Shown: piece by piece, positions 35,501 through 42,510 of the stretch
How the letters are laid out: the number at the start of each line of letters is the position of its first letter
Position numbering within the stretch: position 1 is the first letter of the stretch
DNA from: UBA1426 sp052034085
Lineage (GTDB): Bacteria; Bacillota; Clostridia; Peptostreptococcales; Anaerovoracaceae
DNA length: 64,000 bases
Direction of reading: 5' to 3'
Assembly: GCA_052034085.1 (NCBI GenBank)
Contig: JBPOJA010000026.1
Coordinates: 1 to 64,000 of the forward strand
Program-made: the position numbers and the translations under genes
Notes under the pieces: generated by a model
What the model was told of the DNA's origin: nothing
The model's database searches: none
The model's input: the letters and a program-made list of their open reading frames with translations, nothing else

Positions 35501-35635
35501 AGGTCTTTCGGGCGGTGCACCCTGGCCTGCCGCATAGCTTGAAAAAGGCATAAATGTCATGACCAGCAGATAGGCCAGCAATATTATGCTTAGCATCCGT
35601 CTCATTGTGCTATTTTTAATTGGTCTCCTGATCAT
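32522..35635 (-). CDS. Large exported multidomain protein, unknown function
   Basis: 1037 residues with a Sec signal peptide (Arg/Lys, hydrophobic 14-30, cleavage after SSYA). Part 1 (~40-420) is beta-rich, apparently two or three sandwich modules (LVVGFRGNFN; SYIIDEIILSTWNNGEGAMPG; LPPGVYYLDIDDKWALDF) broken by acidic Pro-rich linkers. A hydrophobic stretch (~555-590) may be a membrane helix. Residues ~640-720 are a Gly/Asp/Tyr/Ala-rich linker. The C-terminal ~320 residues are charged helices (YVRDPATGEYVNPETGG, then a Glu/Lys coil), ending with Gly/Ala-rich zipper-like helices (KKGAVKGAAAAARGYVPGAA). The start overlaps the preceding membrane-protein stop (ATGA), with GGGGGTGG as ribosome site. 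I cannot name a family. An adhesin, surface machine or toxin-like protein is possible. Confidence 0.8.
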   Translation of the reverse strand: MIRRPIKNSTMRRMLSIILLAYLLVMTFMPFSSYAAGQGAPPERPYEKAIVQKGSWYTSQFTYEGANTLVVGFRGNFNKPSTEAFFTFDVKETTVLTGIYIPFPGLLLEPMYMALVSDQGNVYQGFSGEIAYVGTLKEVQPPSSPPPPGYDDTGGMPDGEPDEEQDELIGDLENTEGIEDYTPHYGERLEGQKGDTIVYYYPEDAIVLPKGRYMIQLAGGAWPAEGYFVKGMDFKAYEKYKEKLVKWLGEEEPEVIGNQELSDEFWDRVLSDLVEEPTWMGVEIPYKAPAFELDESYIIDEIILSTWNNGEGAMPGIIYIYNDEDEMVAAFQSQGYGPGNAPNTFWMVMPDIILPPGVYYLDIDDKWALDFDEDGDPVFSVSVSPAPEEFTVFTGTYNMNIFLYKIRTLMGDVDPPEKSKELYDQVLAVIDKGEFIEIIGKYEGMPFSQNCPVLERGVDYAVAKLEFAADLTGLPYKAAISANGEIRFEKAINGVISVTVGGNGYYDRMPSKNKGADSNTYNLNGKGYKVKDELPSYVIAAIGAAYGAGNIPGPDSPFEAAAGMLFPPLVGLLATAISNALKPKEMPKPKPSGRLISERESEAWAILAEALGASGGDPNDPVSVGDNEIAAATGGASGGESGGVFGGYDEDGGYDGGDSGYDGGTSTDSYEGGYEAGHEAGTTEGGYETGAPDSGVAATAAAGPDAGQTPGTPGTGMPEGPDELELVTDHTGRISRYVRDPATGEYVNPETGGVLDMEAYEKVVKPNLEKDREFIEREWEKNVKGETLQDYLVWETEMKIDQQRKKDELYRQLFKKYNVSSRADLEAIIGINDAFNKQSYERWMHVDRVGAWAEGGATLVMNAADASMDALGKVTGPVGKGINAGYKFVRNVAYEGASGDWSVKSLKKGAVKGAAAAARGYVPGAAGKFATVVTGETVAGYIDKGAEGAAQGFVEGSIKGAMLHVSDKLAKPAPGTTLPKFPLTEGDGAGFIKSAAGPITKVFGAKLGKNVTDSFVVKPYVSKPLGKATAAGVRKLI

Positions 35636-36177
35636 AGTATGCCACCCCCTATCAGGGAACGTAACAGCTCATAACCGCCTTCAATAAATGAAGGAATTCT
35701 GTACATGTATCCAAAAGACAGGGTCCAGGCCGCAGAAAACAGGAAGGACATAACTGCCGCCCCTATGGTGTTTTTAAAAGCGGGCTTTTCTGATAGCTTG
35801 TTCATTTCGATGGCTGAAGCTGTTCCCACCGCCATAATTCCTGCCGTAATGAAAGGCACGCTCATGGACCAGCGCAACCCGAACACCGCAATGAGCAGCA
35901 TGATTGCGAACGGGGTCAGGAAGAGCATGCCGTTATCAATGGCATATTTCATTGCCGCTTTGCCATGCTCTTTTTTTATTTTCCCGTTGAAGGCGCTGAG
36001 TATTGCCTTAAGAAAAATCCTGAAGACCATGCCGAAAATCAGACCCACAACGGCTCCAACTATTAGATGAAAGAGGTTTAATGGATTCATGGGATCTGCA
36101 AAGGCCCCTATTCCAAGGGCTATAAACGAAAGCCTTCTGACCAGTGTTCTGGCTCCCTTGCCTTTTTTGAAGTCCAT
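35632..36177 (-). CDS. Polytopic membrane protein of the secretion module
   Basis: A 181-residue integral membrane protein with about four to five helices (LSFIALGIGAFADPM; LFHLIVGAVVGLIFGMVFRIF; GMLFLTPFAIMLLIAVFGL; SVPFITAGIMAVGTASAI; AAVMSFLFSAAWTLSFGY). No family is recognised with confidence. It is translationally coupled to the 1037-residue exported protein and 12 bases after the Yip1-like gene. It may anchor or help export that protein. Confidence 0.72.
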   Translation of the reverse strand: MDFKKGKGARTLVRRLSFIALGIGAFADPMNPLNLFHLIVGAVVGLIFGMVFRIFLKAILSAFNGKIKKEHGKAAMKYAIDNGMLFLTPFAIMLLIAVFGLRWSMSVPFITAGIMAVGTASAIEMNKLSEKPAFKNTIGAAVMSFLFSAAWTLSFGYMYRIPSFIEGGYELLRSLIGGGIL

Positions 36178-36189
36178 ATGCCCACCCCC

Positions 36190-36741
36190 TTAAAGATTCC
36201 CAAAGACAGACCAGGAGATGAGCACAAGGGCTCCCACCAGGCTGGCTATGGGGACACTGAGAGCATTTTTCCCGCCGGTTAGTTCCCGTATCGTAAACAT
36301 CATGGGGCCTATTGCCCAGAGAACTCCGGTTACGCCAAAGGCAATGGAAGTTTTCCAGCCTAGGGCAAGTGAAAAAATAATTCCTAAAATTCCGTAAATC
36401 AAGGCGCCGCTGTAGCTTAAACAAAAAGCGGATACCGCCTCAAGAATGCTCTTGTCCGTTTTCGCGGCTTTTAATATGACCCAAACTACCACTCCAAGAA
36501 TAGGAATGACAACCAGTCCGTAGGCCAGCCCTGTTCCGGCTGAAAAAATCACAAAACCCGTGCCTTTCTGGCCCGTTTTGTAAAGATCCATGCCGGTTTG
36601 CAGGAAGAACAGCCCAAAGGCCACGGCGGAAACCGCCGCAGATAAGTACCATTTGTTGGCAAAGGCATCTTTGATTGCACCCGAAGGATTAATCATCATG
36701 CCAAAAATGGTTCTGACCAGGGATCGTTTCTCCTGTTCCAT
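36190..36741 (-). CDS. Yip1-like polytopic membrane protein
   Basis: A 183-residue protein with about five membrane helices and a short cytoplasmic N-terminus (MEQEKRSLVRTIFGMMINPSG). The opening motif, a few residues then IFGMMINPSGAIKDAF before the first helix, and the helix pattern resemble the Yip1 domain family of bacteria. It is the first gene of the four-gene module. Bacterial Yip1-domain proteins have no settled function but often neighbour secretion or envelope genes. The assignment is by pattern only. Confidence 0.65.
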   Translation of the reverse strand: MEQEKRSLVRTIFGMMINPSGAIKDAFANKWYLSAAVSAVAFGLFFLQTGMDLYKTGQKGTGFVIFSAGTGLAYGLVVIPILGVVVWVILKAAKTDKSILEAVSAFCLSYSGALIYGILGIIFSLALGWKTSIAFGVTGVLWAIGPMMFTIRELTGGKNALSVPIASLVGALVLISWSVFGNL

Positions 36742-36910
36742 TTCACACCTGCCTTTCTCAATTGTTAATTAAAAGATTTCGGGTTTTTGACTGTAAGTCT
36801 TTCGCTGATTTTTCGGCCTCACCCCTCAGTCTGAATAGTCTGATATTTATAGAAATTATAACAATTTTAGGTGCATGTGTAAATAAGAAAGTAGCGACTG
36901 TATGACGGTG

Positions 36911-37053
36911 GTATGTATGACAGGGATGACAGTGGTGACAGTGGGACAGACCTTTTGACATGACAGACATGTATGACAGTGGGACAGACCTTTTGTCATA
37001 TGACAGTGGGACAGACCTTTTGACATATGTCAAAAGGTCTGTCCCACTGTCAT
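36911..37053. repeat. REP-like palindromic repeat P1 (GTGGGACAGACC subtype)
   Basis: Degenerate direct copies of TGACAGTGGGACAGACCTTT lead into a perfect palindrome without a loop at 37000-37053 (two 27-base arms). It lies between the Yip1-like gene start and the stop of the GNAT gene. Related elements of a second subtype are at 42409-42503, 45370-45423 and 54036-54089. The remainder of 36742-36910 shows nothing coding. Confidence 0.85.
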
Positions 37054-37081
37054 CATTTTGTCATCTGTCTCATTGTCTTCT

Positions 37082-38095
37082 CTACAGTTCGAGCTCCATA
37101 AATCTTGCCCCCGGGATGGGATTGTAGATGTAAGGCTCGATATCATAGAAGCCCAGGCTCTCATATAACTTCTGAGCTTTTTCCATGGTGGCCAGGGTGT
37201 CCAGCCTCATGTACTTGTAGCCCTTTTTTCTAGCCTCATTTATGATGCGACGTGCAAGCTCGCTGCCGATATCAAGTCCGCCATAGGCATGGTCTACATA
37301 GAGCCTCTTCATTTCACAGATTGAATCCGGCTTCGCAGGATTATTGTCTGGCGGAATTCGACCGGTCGGATTGCTTATGGGACGCAGAGCCACGCAGCCT
37401 ATTGCCGCAAGTTCGGCTGTGAATGAGAACTGGCCGTATAAAGAAGCTTCAGCAGGCGCCGGCGCATCTGCGTCAACGACTTGCGCAATTATGATGGCGC
37501 CGTCGGGCGAGGCATAAGCCCCGGGCAATTCCGCCAGCTCCCGGGCAAAGCCCTGAAACTGCAAATCAATCCCGATATGTTTCTCATATTGTTTGAAAAG
37601 ACGCCTCAGCTCTTCCAGCAAGTGCGGATTTTTTTCATCTTCTGCACCCAGCACTTTATATTCAACAACATAATCTCCGGCATAATGCACTTCTTTGGAG
37701 AAAAACATAGGGTCTGCATTTTTCAATTTAAGCAGATCTTCATATGCAAGCAACTTTAAGCCCCTGCTTTCAAGGAAATTTTGTACACCCGACCGGATTA
37801 TCTCATGCTCCAACAGAAAAGGTTCTTCCGAAACAATCAGATTTTGCCCCTTGCTCCCCTTAACGTATTTTAGAAAATCCAGATATGCCAGTTTTTCATC
37901 TTCTGAAATGTTTACAACCATGTAAAATACATGGTTGCGGTCCGAGAAATCAGCGAACTCCTCCCCTCCAAAATCACCGTCAAAATCGCTCAGGCTCACA
38001 TAAAAAGCCTTGTTTTGCGTCCGGTCAAAGTCGCTTAAATCCTCTACTTTCCGGCCGGGGAAAGCCGTTTGCAGTTCATGTTCCCAGTCCGTCAT
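37082..38095 (-). CDS. GNAT acetyltransferase with unknown N-terminal domain
   Basis: About 337 residues. The C-terminal ~160 residues are a GNAT domain: AAIGCVALRPI, then SICEMKRLYVDHAYGGLDIG with the acyl-CoA loop, ARRIINEARKKGYKYMRLDT and ALEKLYESLGF-like YESLGFYDIEPY. The N-terminal half is not recognised and may bind the substrate. A start at 38095 (MTDWEHELQ) is preferred because AAGGAAAC lies ahead of it; a longer frame to 38158 is possible. The target is unknown. REP palindrome P1 lies beyond its stop. Confidence 0.75.
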   Translation of the reverse strand: MTDWEHELQTAFPGRKVEDLSDFDRTQNKAFYVSLSDFDGDFGGEEFADFSDRNHVFYMVVNISEDEKLAYLDFLKYVKGSKGQNLIVSEEPFLLEHEIIRSGVQNFLESRGLKLLAYEDLLKLKNADPMFFSKEVHYAGDYVVEYKVLGAEDEKNPHLLEELRRLFKQYEKHIGIDLQFQGFARELAELPGAYASPDGAIIIAQVVDADAPAPAEASLYGQFSFTAELAAIGCVALRPISNPTGRIPPDNNPAKPDSICEMKRLYVDHAYGGLDIGSELARRIINEARKKGYKYMRLDTLATMEKAQKLYESLGFYDIEPYIYNPIPGARFMELEL

Positions 38096-38203
38096 CTTTC
38101 CGTTTCCTTGATATTTTCCTAAATATTTTTTTGCTGGAATTATTATAACATTTGTCATGTTAAGTAGGAACAGGAATAGATGTTATCAGCTATTACACGA
38201 GGA

Positions 38204-39130
38204 TTATCGGTCATTTTGAAAAAGGCCGCGCAATTGTGCATGGGCGGCGTCGAATTTTGCCGTTCTGATTTGAACCCGTCGCCCTATTCTTTTAGCAAGG
38301 TTGTGCGCAAAATCCCTGCAGGCGTCCGGATTATGCAGCTGCAAGGTGCTTAAACTCATGGTGCCGATCCCCTGACTTTCCAGAATGACAGATCTCATTG
38401 CATCTTTTCCCTGCTCTGACGGACTGTTATGAAAAGCAAAACTGTCGTACTCTACGACCAGTTTTGCTTCCTTGTAATATAAATCGAGGAAACAGCGCTT
38501 CTGGCCCAGGCGCTGTTTCCCTTCGTCTCTCAACTTTATTTCATAGTTGAAAATCGGTTTTCCAAGGCCGTATCCTCCCAAGTGGTTGGGCAGCGACAGA
38601 ACCATAAACGCAAAAGATTCCATTACGGAGGCTGAGCCGTTTTCGATGAATCGCAAGGCGTGAGCGGATTTCTGTACTCCACGAAGCCCGGGTGCCTTTT
38701 TTATGAAATTGCATAATTTCTGTTTTGATGTGACAGCTTTTTGGGGCTGTCCCGGAGGGAATGAGCACATTTGCAGGCCAAGAAGAGTTAACTGATGAAG
38801 GTTCAATTCTGTAGCCAACTGCAGAAAAACCAGTTCCGGTGAAGCAATTTTCAAATTCGGCCGAGTATTTTCACTATCTGCTTCTGCGCCTATGACTTTT
38901 TTTACTGAGCTGCTGCTTAGTACGGCATTTGAAGGTAAGGGTGTTTGACATAAATGCGTAATCTGCCCGTGCCTGAAATTTCTTTCACCTCTTTTTAAAT
39001 AAGTAATATGGGCCTTCTCTGACCTTTCATCCAAATTCATAAAAATTTGATCAAGATAAGAAATTTGCCAAATTCGCGCTGCCGTATAATGACTGATAAA
39101 GGATTTGCTGTTATTCATATTCCGTATCAT
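38204..39130 (-). CDS. AbiEi-like / endonuclease-fold (DUF559-like) protein
   Basis: A 308-residue orphan. The N-terminus (SFISHYTAARIWQISYLDQI) resembles the promoter-proximal helix of AbiEi-type antitoxin relatives, which often fuse to nuclease domains. The C-terminal ~110 residues (KRCFLDLYYKEAKLVVEYDS, then HNSPSEQGKDAMRSVILES) match the PD-(D/E)xK-like DUF559/Vsr-type fold, with Asp in LDLYY and Glu-Tyr-Asp at VVEYDS. Many such proteins of unknown role exist in actinobacteria and clostridia. No toxin partner adjoins it. Function is unproven. Confidence 0.6.
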   Translation of the reverse strand: MIRNMNNSKSFISHYTAARIWQISYLDQIFMNLDERSEKAHITYLKRGERNFRHGQITHLCQTPLPSNAVLSSSSVKKVIGAEADSENTRPNLKIASPELVFLQLATELNLHQLTLLGLQMCSFPPGQPQKAVTSKQKLCNFIKKAPGLRGVQKSAHALRFIENGSASVMESFAFMVLSLPNHLGGYGLGKPIFNYEIKLRDEGKQRLGQKRCFLDLYYKEAKLVVEYDSFAFHNSPSEQGKDAMRSVILESQGIGTMSLSTLQLHNPDACRDFAHNLAKRIGRRVQIRTAKFDAAHAQLRGLFQNDR

Positions 39131-39274
39131 AACTTAATTCAGTGTTAGTTGCAACCATATATTTCCATTATTGTTTGTCAATACCATTTATTATGCCAAA
39201 GTCAGCTTTTTCTGACCTCTGAACTTAACTGAAACCTTTCAGAAGTGGCCTCTTTGCAAAAGAGGCTTCATTAT

Positions 39275-39457
39275 TAAGCGAAAAAGGGAGAAGTGCTATG
39301 GAGAATTTGATAAATCTGGGAGCGGCTGAGCGAAAAACGGAGAAGTGCTAGAGATTAAGTGGGCTGGCTCTCTATATTCTTTGGCACTTCTATGATTTTT
39401 GCTCAAAAACACCCAAAATCTTAAATTTGCCATAGCACTTCTCTTTTATTTGCTCAA
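39275..39457. repeat. Nested-palindrome repeat, copy 3 of 3
   Basis: Same layout as the other two copies. GAGAAGTGCTATG (39288-39300) and GAGAAGTGCTAGAG (39340-39353) are opposed by GGCACTTCTATG (39382-39393) and CATAGCACTTCTC (39431-39443). A small GCCTCTTTGCAAAAGAGGC hairpin precedes it at 39248-39266. The 39131-39705 gap has no gene. Confidence 0.72.
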
Positions 39458-39523
39458 ATCCTGCCGATTTCCTGAAAGCCCATCTAATCTATCTATAAAA
39501 AGTATCAAGAGAAATACAAAGAA

Positions 39524-39621
39524 ACAATCGGGGCCGACCGGCGGGCGGTGGCCCGGCATGTGTGCCGGCAGAGTTCCCGCCTTTTTGCGCTGTCTAGTGC
39601 CGTCTTGACGGCCCCGATTGT
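39524..39621. repeat. 13-base inverted repeat enclosing GC-rich hairpins, downstream of ppdK
   Basis: ACAATCGGGGCCG (39524-39536) and its exact complement (39609-39621) enclose 72 bases holding a GCCCGGCATGTGTGCCGGC hairpin and the palindrome GCCGTCTTGACGGC. On the minus strand it is followed by TTTCTTTG, so it may end ppdK transcription, though it is larger than needed. Short ATTTGAGTTTA repeats sit between it and the ppdK stop. Confidence 0.6.
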
Positions 39622-39705
39622 CACATCTGAGTTTATTTGAGATTATTTGAGTTTATCTGAATTCATTTGAATTCTATGGTAGCGCAAGGGGCCTTGCGCA
39701 TCTGC

Positions 39706-42360
39706 CTATTTCTGTCCCAGGCTTTTAACTCCAGTCAGTTCATGGAGTCTGGCCTGGGCGGCGGCGAGCCTGGCTATTGGTACTCTGAAGGGCGAGCAGG
39801 ACACGTAGTCAAGGCCTGCAAAGTGGAAGAATTCCACAGATGCGGGGTCGCCGCCGTGTTCGCCGCAAACACCCAGGTGTAGGTCGGGATTGCCCTTCCT
39901 GCCTAATTCAACAGCCATTTCTACAAGCTTGCCGACACCGGTCTGGTCAAGCTTTGCAAAGGGATCGCTTTCATAAATCTTGTTGTCATAGTAGGCATCC
40001 AGGAAGGAGCCGGCGTCGTCACGGCTGAATCCAAAAGTCATCTGAGTCAGGTCGTTGGTGCCGAAGGAGAAGAAATCAGCCTCTTTGGCAACCTCGTCCG
40101 CAGTCAGGGCAGCCCTTGGAATTTCAAGCATTGTGCCCACCAGGTATTTCAGGTCAACACCGGAGTCTTTGATGATGGCGTCAGCGGTCTTTACAACGAA
40201 GCTCTTTACAAAAGCCAGTTCCTTGGCTTCGCCTACAAGAGGAATCATCAGTTCGGGAACCAAATCCCATTCGGGATGCTTTTTCTGAACATTGATGGCT
40301 GCCTCAATGATGGCCCTGGTCTGCATTTCTGCGATTTCAGGATAAGAAACCGACAGGCGGCAGCCTCTGTGGCCCATCATGGGATTGTATTCGTGCAGGG
40401 ATGTGATTACCGCCTTGAGTTCGGTGATTTCCATTTTCATTTCTTTTGCCAGCTCGGCGATGTCATCCTCGTCAGTGGGCAGGAACTCGTGCAGGGGGGG
40501 ATCCAGGAAACGGATGGTTACCGGGAAGCCCTGCATGGCTTCGAATATGCCTTCAAAGTCTCCTCTTTGCATGGGCAGGAGCTTGTCCAGTGCGGTTCTT
40601 CTTTGTTCTTCAGTCTTGGAGACAATCATTTCGCGCATGGCGGAAATTCTGTCCGGCTCGAAGAACATGTGCTCGGTTCTGCAAAGGCCTATGCCTTCGG
40701 CACCGAATTTAATGGCCTGGGCTGAGTCTGCAGGAGTATCGGCATTGGTCCTGACTTTAAGGGTTCTGATTTCGTCAGCCCAGTGCATGATCCTGTCAAA
40801 GTCACCGGAAATGGTGGCTTCCACTGTGGGAATCGCTTCGCCGTAAATTTTACCGGTGGAACCATCCAATGAAATCCAGTCGCCTTCCTTGTATTCTTTG
40901 CCGCCAAGGGTGAATTTGCCGGCAGCTTCATCGATGTGAAGTTCACCGCAGCCTGCTACGCAGCAGGTTCCCATGCCCCTGGCAACTACCGCCGCATGGG
41001 AAGTCATGCCGCCTCTGGCAGTCAAAATTCCCTTGGAATGGTGCATACCTTCAATATCTTCCGGAGAGGTTTCAAGACGTACCAGAATAACATCCTTGCC
41101 GGCCCGGCCCCATTCGGCAGCCTTGTCTGCGGTGAAGGCCACCTGTCCGGTTGCCGCTCCCGGTGAAGCAGGCAGACCTGAACCGATGGGAGTTGCTGCC
41201 TTGAGGGCGGCAGCGTCAAATTGTGGATGAAGCAGTGCATCCAGCTGCTTGGGATCAATCATGTTTACAGCTGTTTCCTTAGTAATCATGCCTTCGTCCA
41301 CCAGGTCGCAGGCAACTTTAAGGGCCGCGGCCGCAGTTCTTTTGCCGCTTCTGGTCTGCAGCATGTAGAGCTTTCCGTCTTCAATGGTAAACTCCATGTC
41401 CTGCATATCTTTGTAGTGTTTTTCCAGCTTTTCCGCTATATCATGGAACTGCTGGTAGACATCTGGGTTAATCTCCTTTAGATAATCGATTGGGTTGGGA
41501 GTTCTGATGCCGGCCACCACGTCTTCACCCTGGGCATTCATCAGGAATTCACCGTAAAGCTTGTTTTCGCCGGTGGCCGGGTTTCTTGAGAAAGCGACAC
41601 CGGTGCCGGATTTGTTGCCGGTATTTCCGAATACCATGGACTGGACATTAACAGCGGTGCCCCAGGATGAGGGAATATCGTTCATCCTTCTGTAATAGAT
41701 GGCTCTGGGGTTGTCCCAGGAGCGGAATACGGCTTCAATGGCTCCGAAAAGCTGGACTTTCGGATCCTGAGGAAAGTCGTCTCCCACGGATTTTTTGTAC
41801 TCCTCTTTGAACTGTTCAGCCAGGGCTTTCAGATCGCCGGCATCCAGGTCAATGTCGTCCTTCACGCCTTTTTCAGCTTTCATTGCGTCAATGAGTCTTT
41901 CGAAATGGGATTTGCCCACTTCCATTACGACGTCTGAATACATCTGAATAAACCTTCTGTAAGAGTCATATGCAAAACGGGGGTTGCCGGTTTTTTCCGC
42001 AAAACTTACAACCACCTCGTCGTTTAAGCCCAGGTTTAAAATGGTGTCCATCATGCCGGGCATGGAGGCTCTGGCGCCGGAACGGACGGAAACCAGCAGG
42101 GGATTTTCAACGCTGGCGAATTTCTTGCCTGTGATTTCTTCTAGTTTTGTAATATGTTCCATAATTTCTGCCCGGATGGCGTCATTGATGACTTCGCCGT
42201 CCTCGTAATACTTGGTGCAGGCTTCCGTGGTAACGGTGAAGCCCTGGGGCACGGGCATGCCCAGGTTGGTCATTTCGGCCAGGTTTGCGCCCTTGCCGCC
42301 TAAGAGTTCCTTCATGGAACCATTGCCTTCTTTGAACTGATAAACATACTTTACACTCAT
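39706..42360 (-). CDS. ppdK: Pyruvate, phosphate dikinase
   Basis: An 884-residue enzyme interconverting pyruvate, ATP and phosphate with phosphoenolpyruvate, AMP and pyrophosphate. The ATP-grasp domain begins LLGGKGANLAEMTNLGMPVP. The swivelling domain carries the phospho-His in GGMTSHAAVVARGMG (~residue 455). The C-terminal PEP domain ends with GVCGEHGGDPASVEFFH, where the catalytic Cys of GVCGE lies. Full length with normal spacing. In fermenting clostridia it often works in glycolysis or gluconeogenesis with pyrophosphate. It follows glyS after a REP palindrome. Confidence 0.96.
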   Translation of the reverse strand: MSVKYVYQFKEGNGSMKELLGGKGANLAEMTNLGMPVPQGFTVTTEACTKYYEDGEVINDAIRAEIMEHITKLEEITGKKFASVENPLLVSVRSGARASMPGMMDTILNLGLNDEVVVSFAEKTGNPRFAYDSYRRFIQMYSDVVMEVGKSHFERLIDAMKAEKGVKDDIDLDAGDLKALAEQFKEEYKKSVGDDFPQDPKVQLFGAIEAVFRSWDNPRAIYYRRMNDIPSSWGTAVNVQSMVFGNTGNKSGTGVAFSRNPATGENKLYGEFLMNAQGEDVVAGIRTPNPIDYLKEINPDVYQQFHDIAEKLEKHYKDMQDMEFTIEDGKLYMLQTRSGKRTAAAALKVACDLVDEGMITKETAVNMIDPKQLDALLHPQFDAAALKAATPIGSGLPASPGAATGQVAFTADKAAEWGRAGKDVILVRLETSPEDIEGMHHSKGILTARGGMTSHAAVVARGMGTCCVAGCGELHIDEAAGKFTLGGKEYKEGDWISLDGSTGKIYGEAIPTVEATISGDFDRIMHWADEIRTLKVRTNADTPADSAQAIKFGAEGIGLCRTEHMFFEPDRISAMREMIVSKTEEQRRTALDKLLPMQRGDFEGIFEAMQGFPVTIRFLDPPLHEFLPTDEDDIAELAKEMKMEITELKAVITSLHEYNPMMGHRGCRLSVSYPEIAEMQTRAIIEAAINVQKKHPEWDLVPELMIPLVGEAKELAFVKSFVVKTADAIIKDSGVDLKYLVGTMLEIPRAALTADEVAKEADFFSFGTNDLTQMTFGFSRDDAGSFLDAYYDNKIYESDPFAKLDQTGVGKLVEMAVELGRKGNPDLHLGVCGEHGGDPASVEFFHFAGLDYVSCSPFRVPIARLAAAQARLHELTGVKSLGQK

Positions 42361-42408
42361 AATCTATTCTCCTTTTATTTATTTACTAATTATATGACAG
42401 GGGGACAT

Positions 42409-42503
42409 ATGACAGGGGGACAGCCCTTTTGACATATGGCATATGACAGGGGCATTCTAACGCCTGATGACAAAAGATGTCAAAAGGGCTGTCCCCCTGT
42501 CAT
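42409..42503. repeat. REP-like palindrome P2 between glyS and ppdK
   Basis: A 27-base arm (ATGACAGGGGGACAGCCCTT at its start) at 42409-42435 and its complement at 42477-42503 are separated by 41 bases. A partial extra copy of the arm precedes at 42394-42406. The right arm ends 8 bases before the glyS stop codon. Confidence 0.85.
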
Positions 42504-42510
42504 CCTGTCA

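Noticed and set aside
36911..37053. CRISPR array, because of repeated ~30-base GACAGTGGGACAG units
   Set aside because: There are no unique spacers of constant length; the units are degenerate and end in a palindrome.
42361..42510. T-box or other riboswitch near glyS
   Set aside because: The gap holds only a REP palindrome on the 3' side of glyS; no T-box specifier or antiterminator pattern is seen upstream of glyS either.
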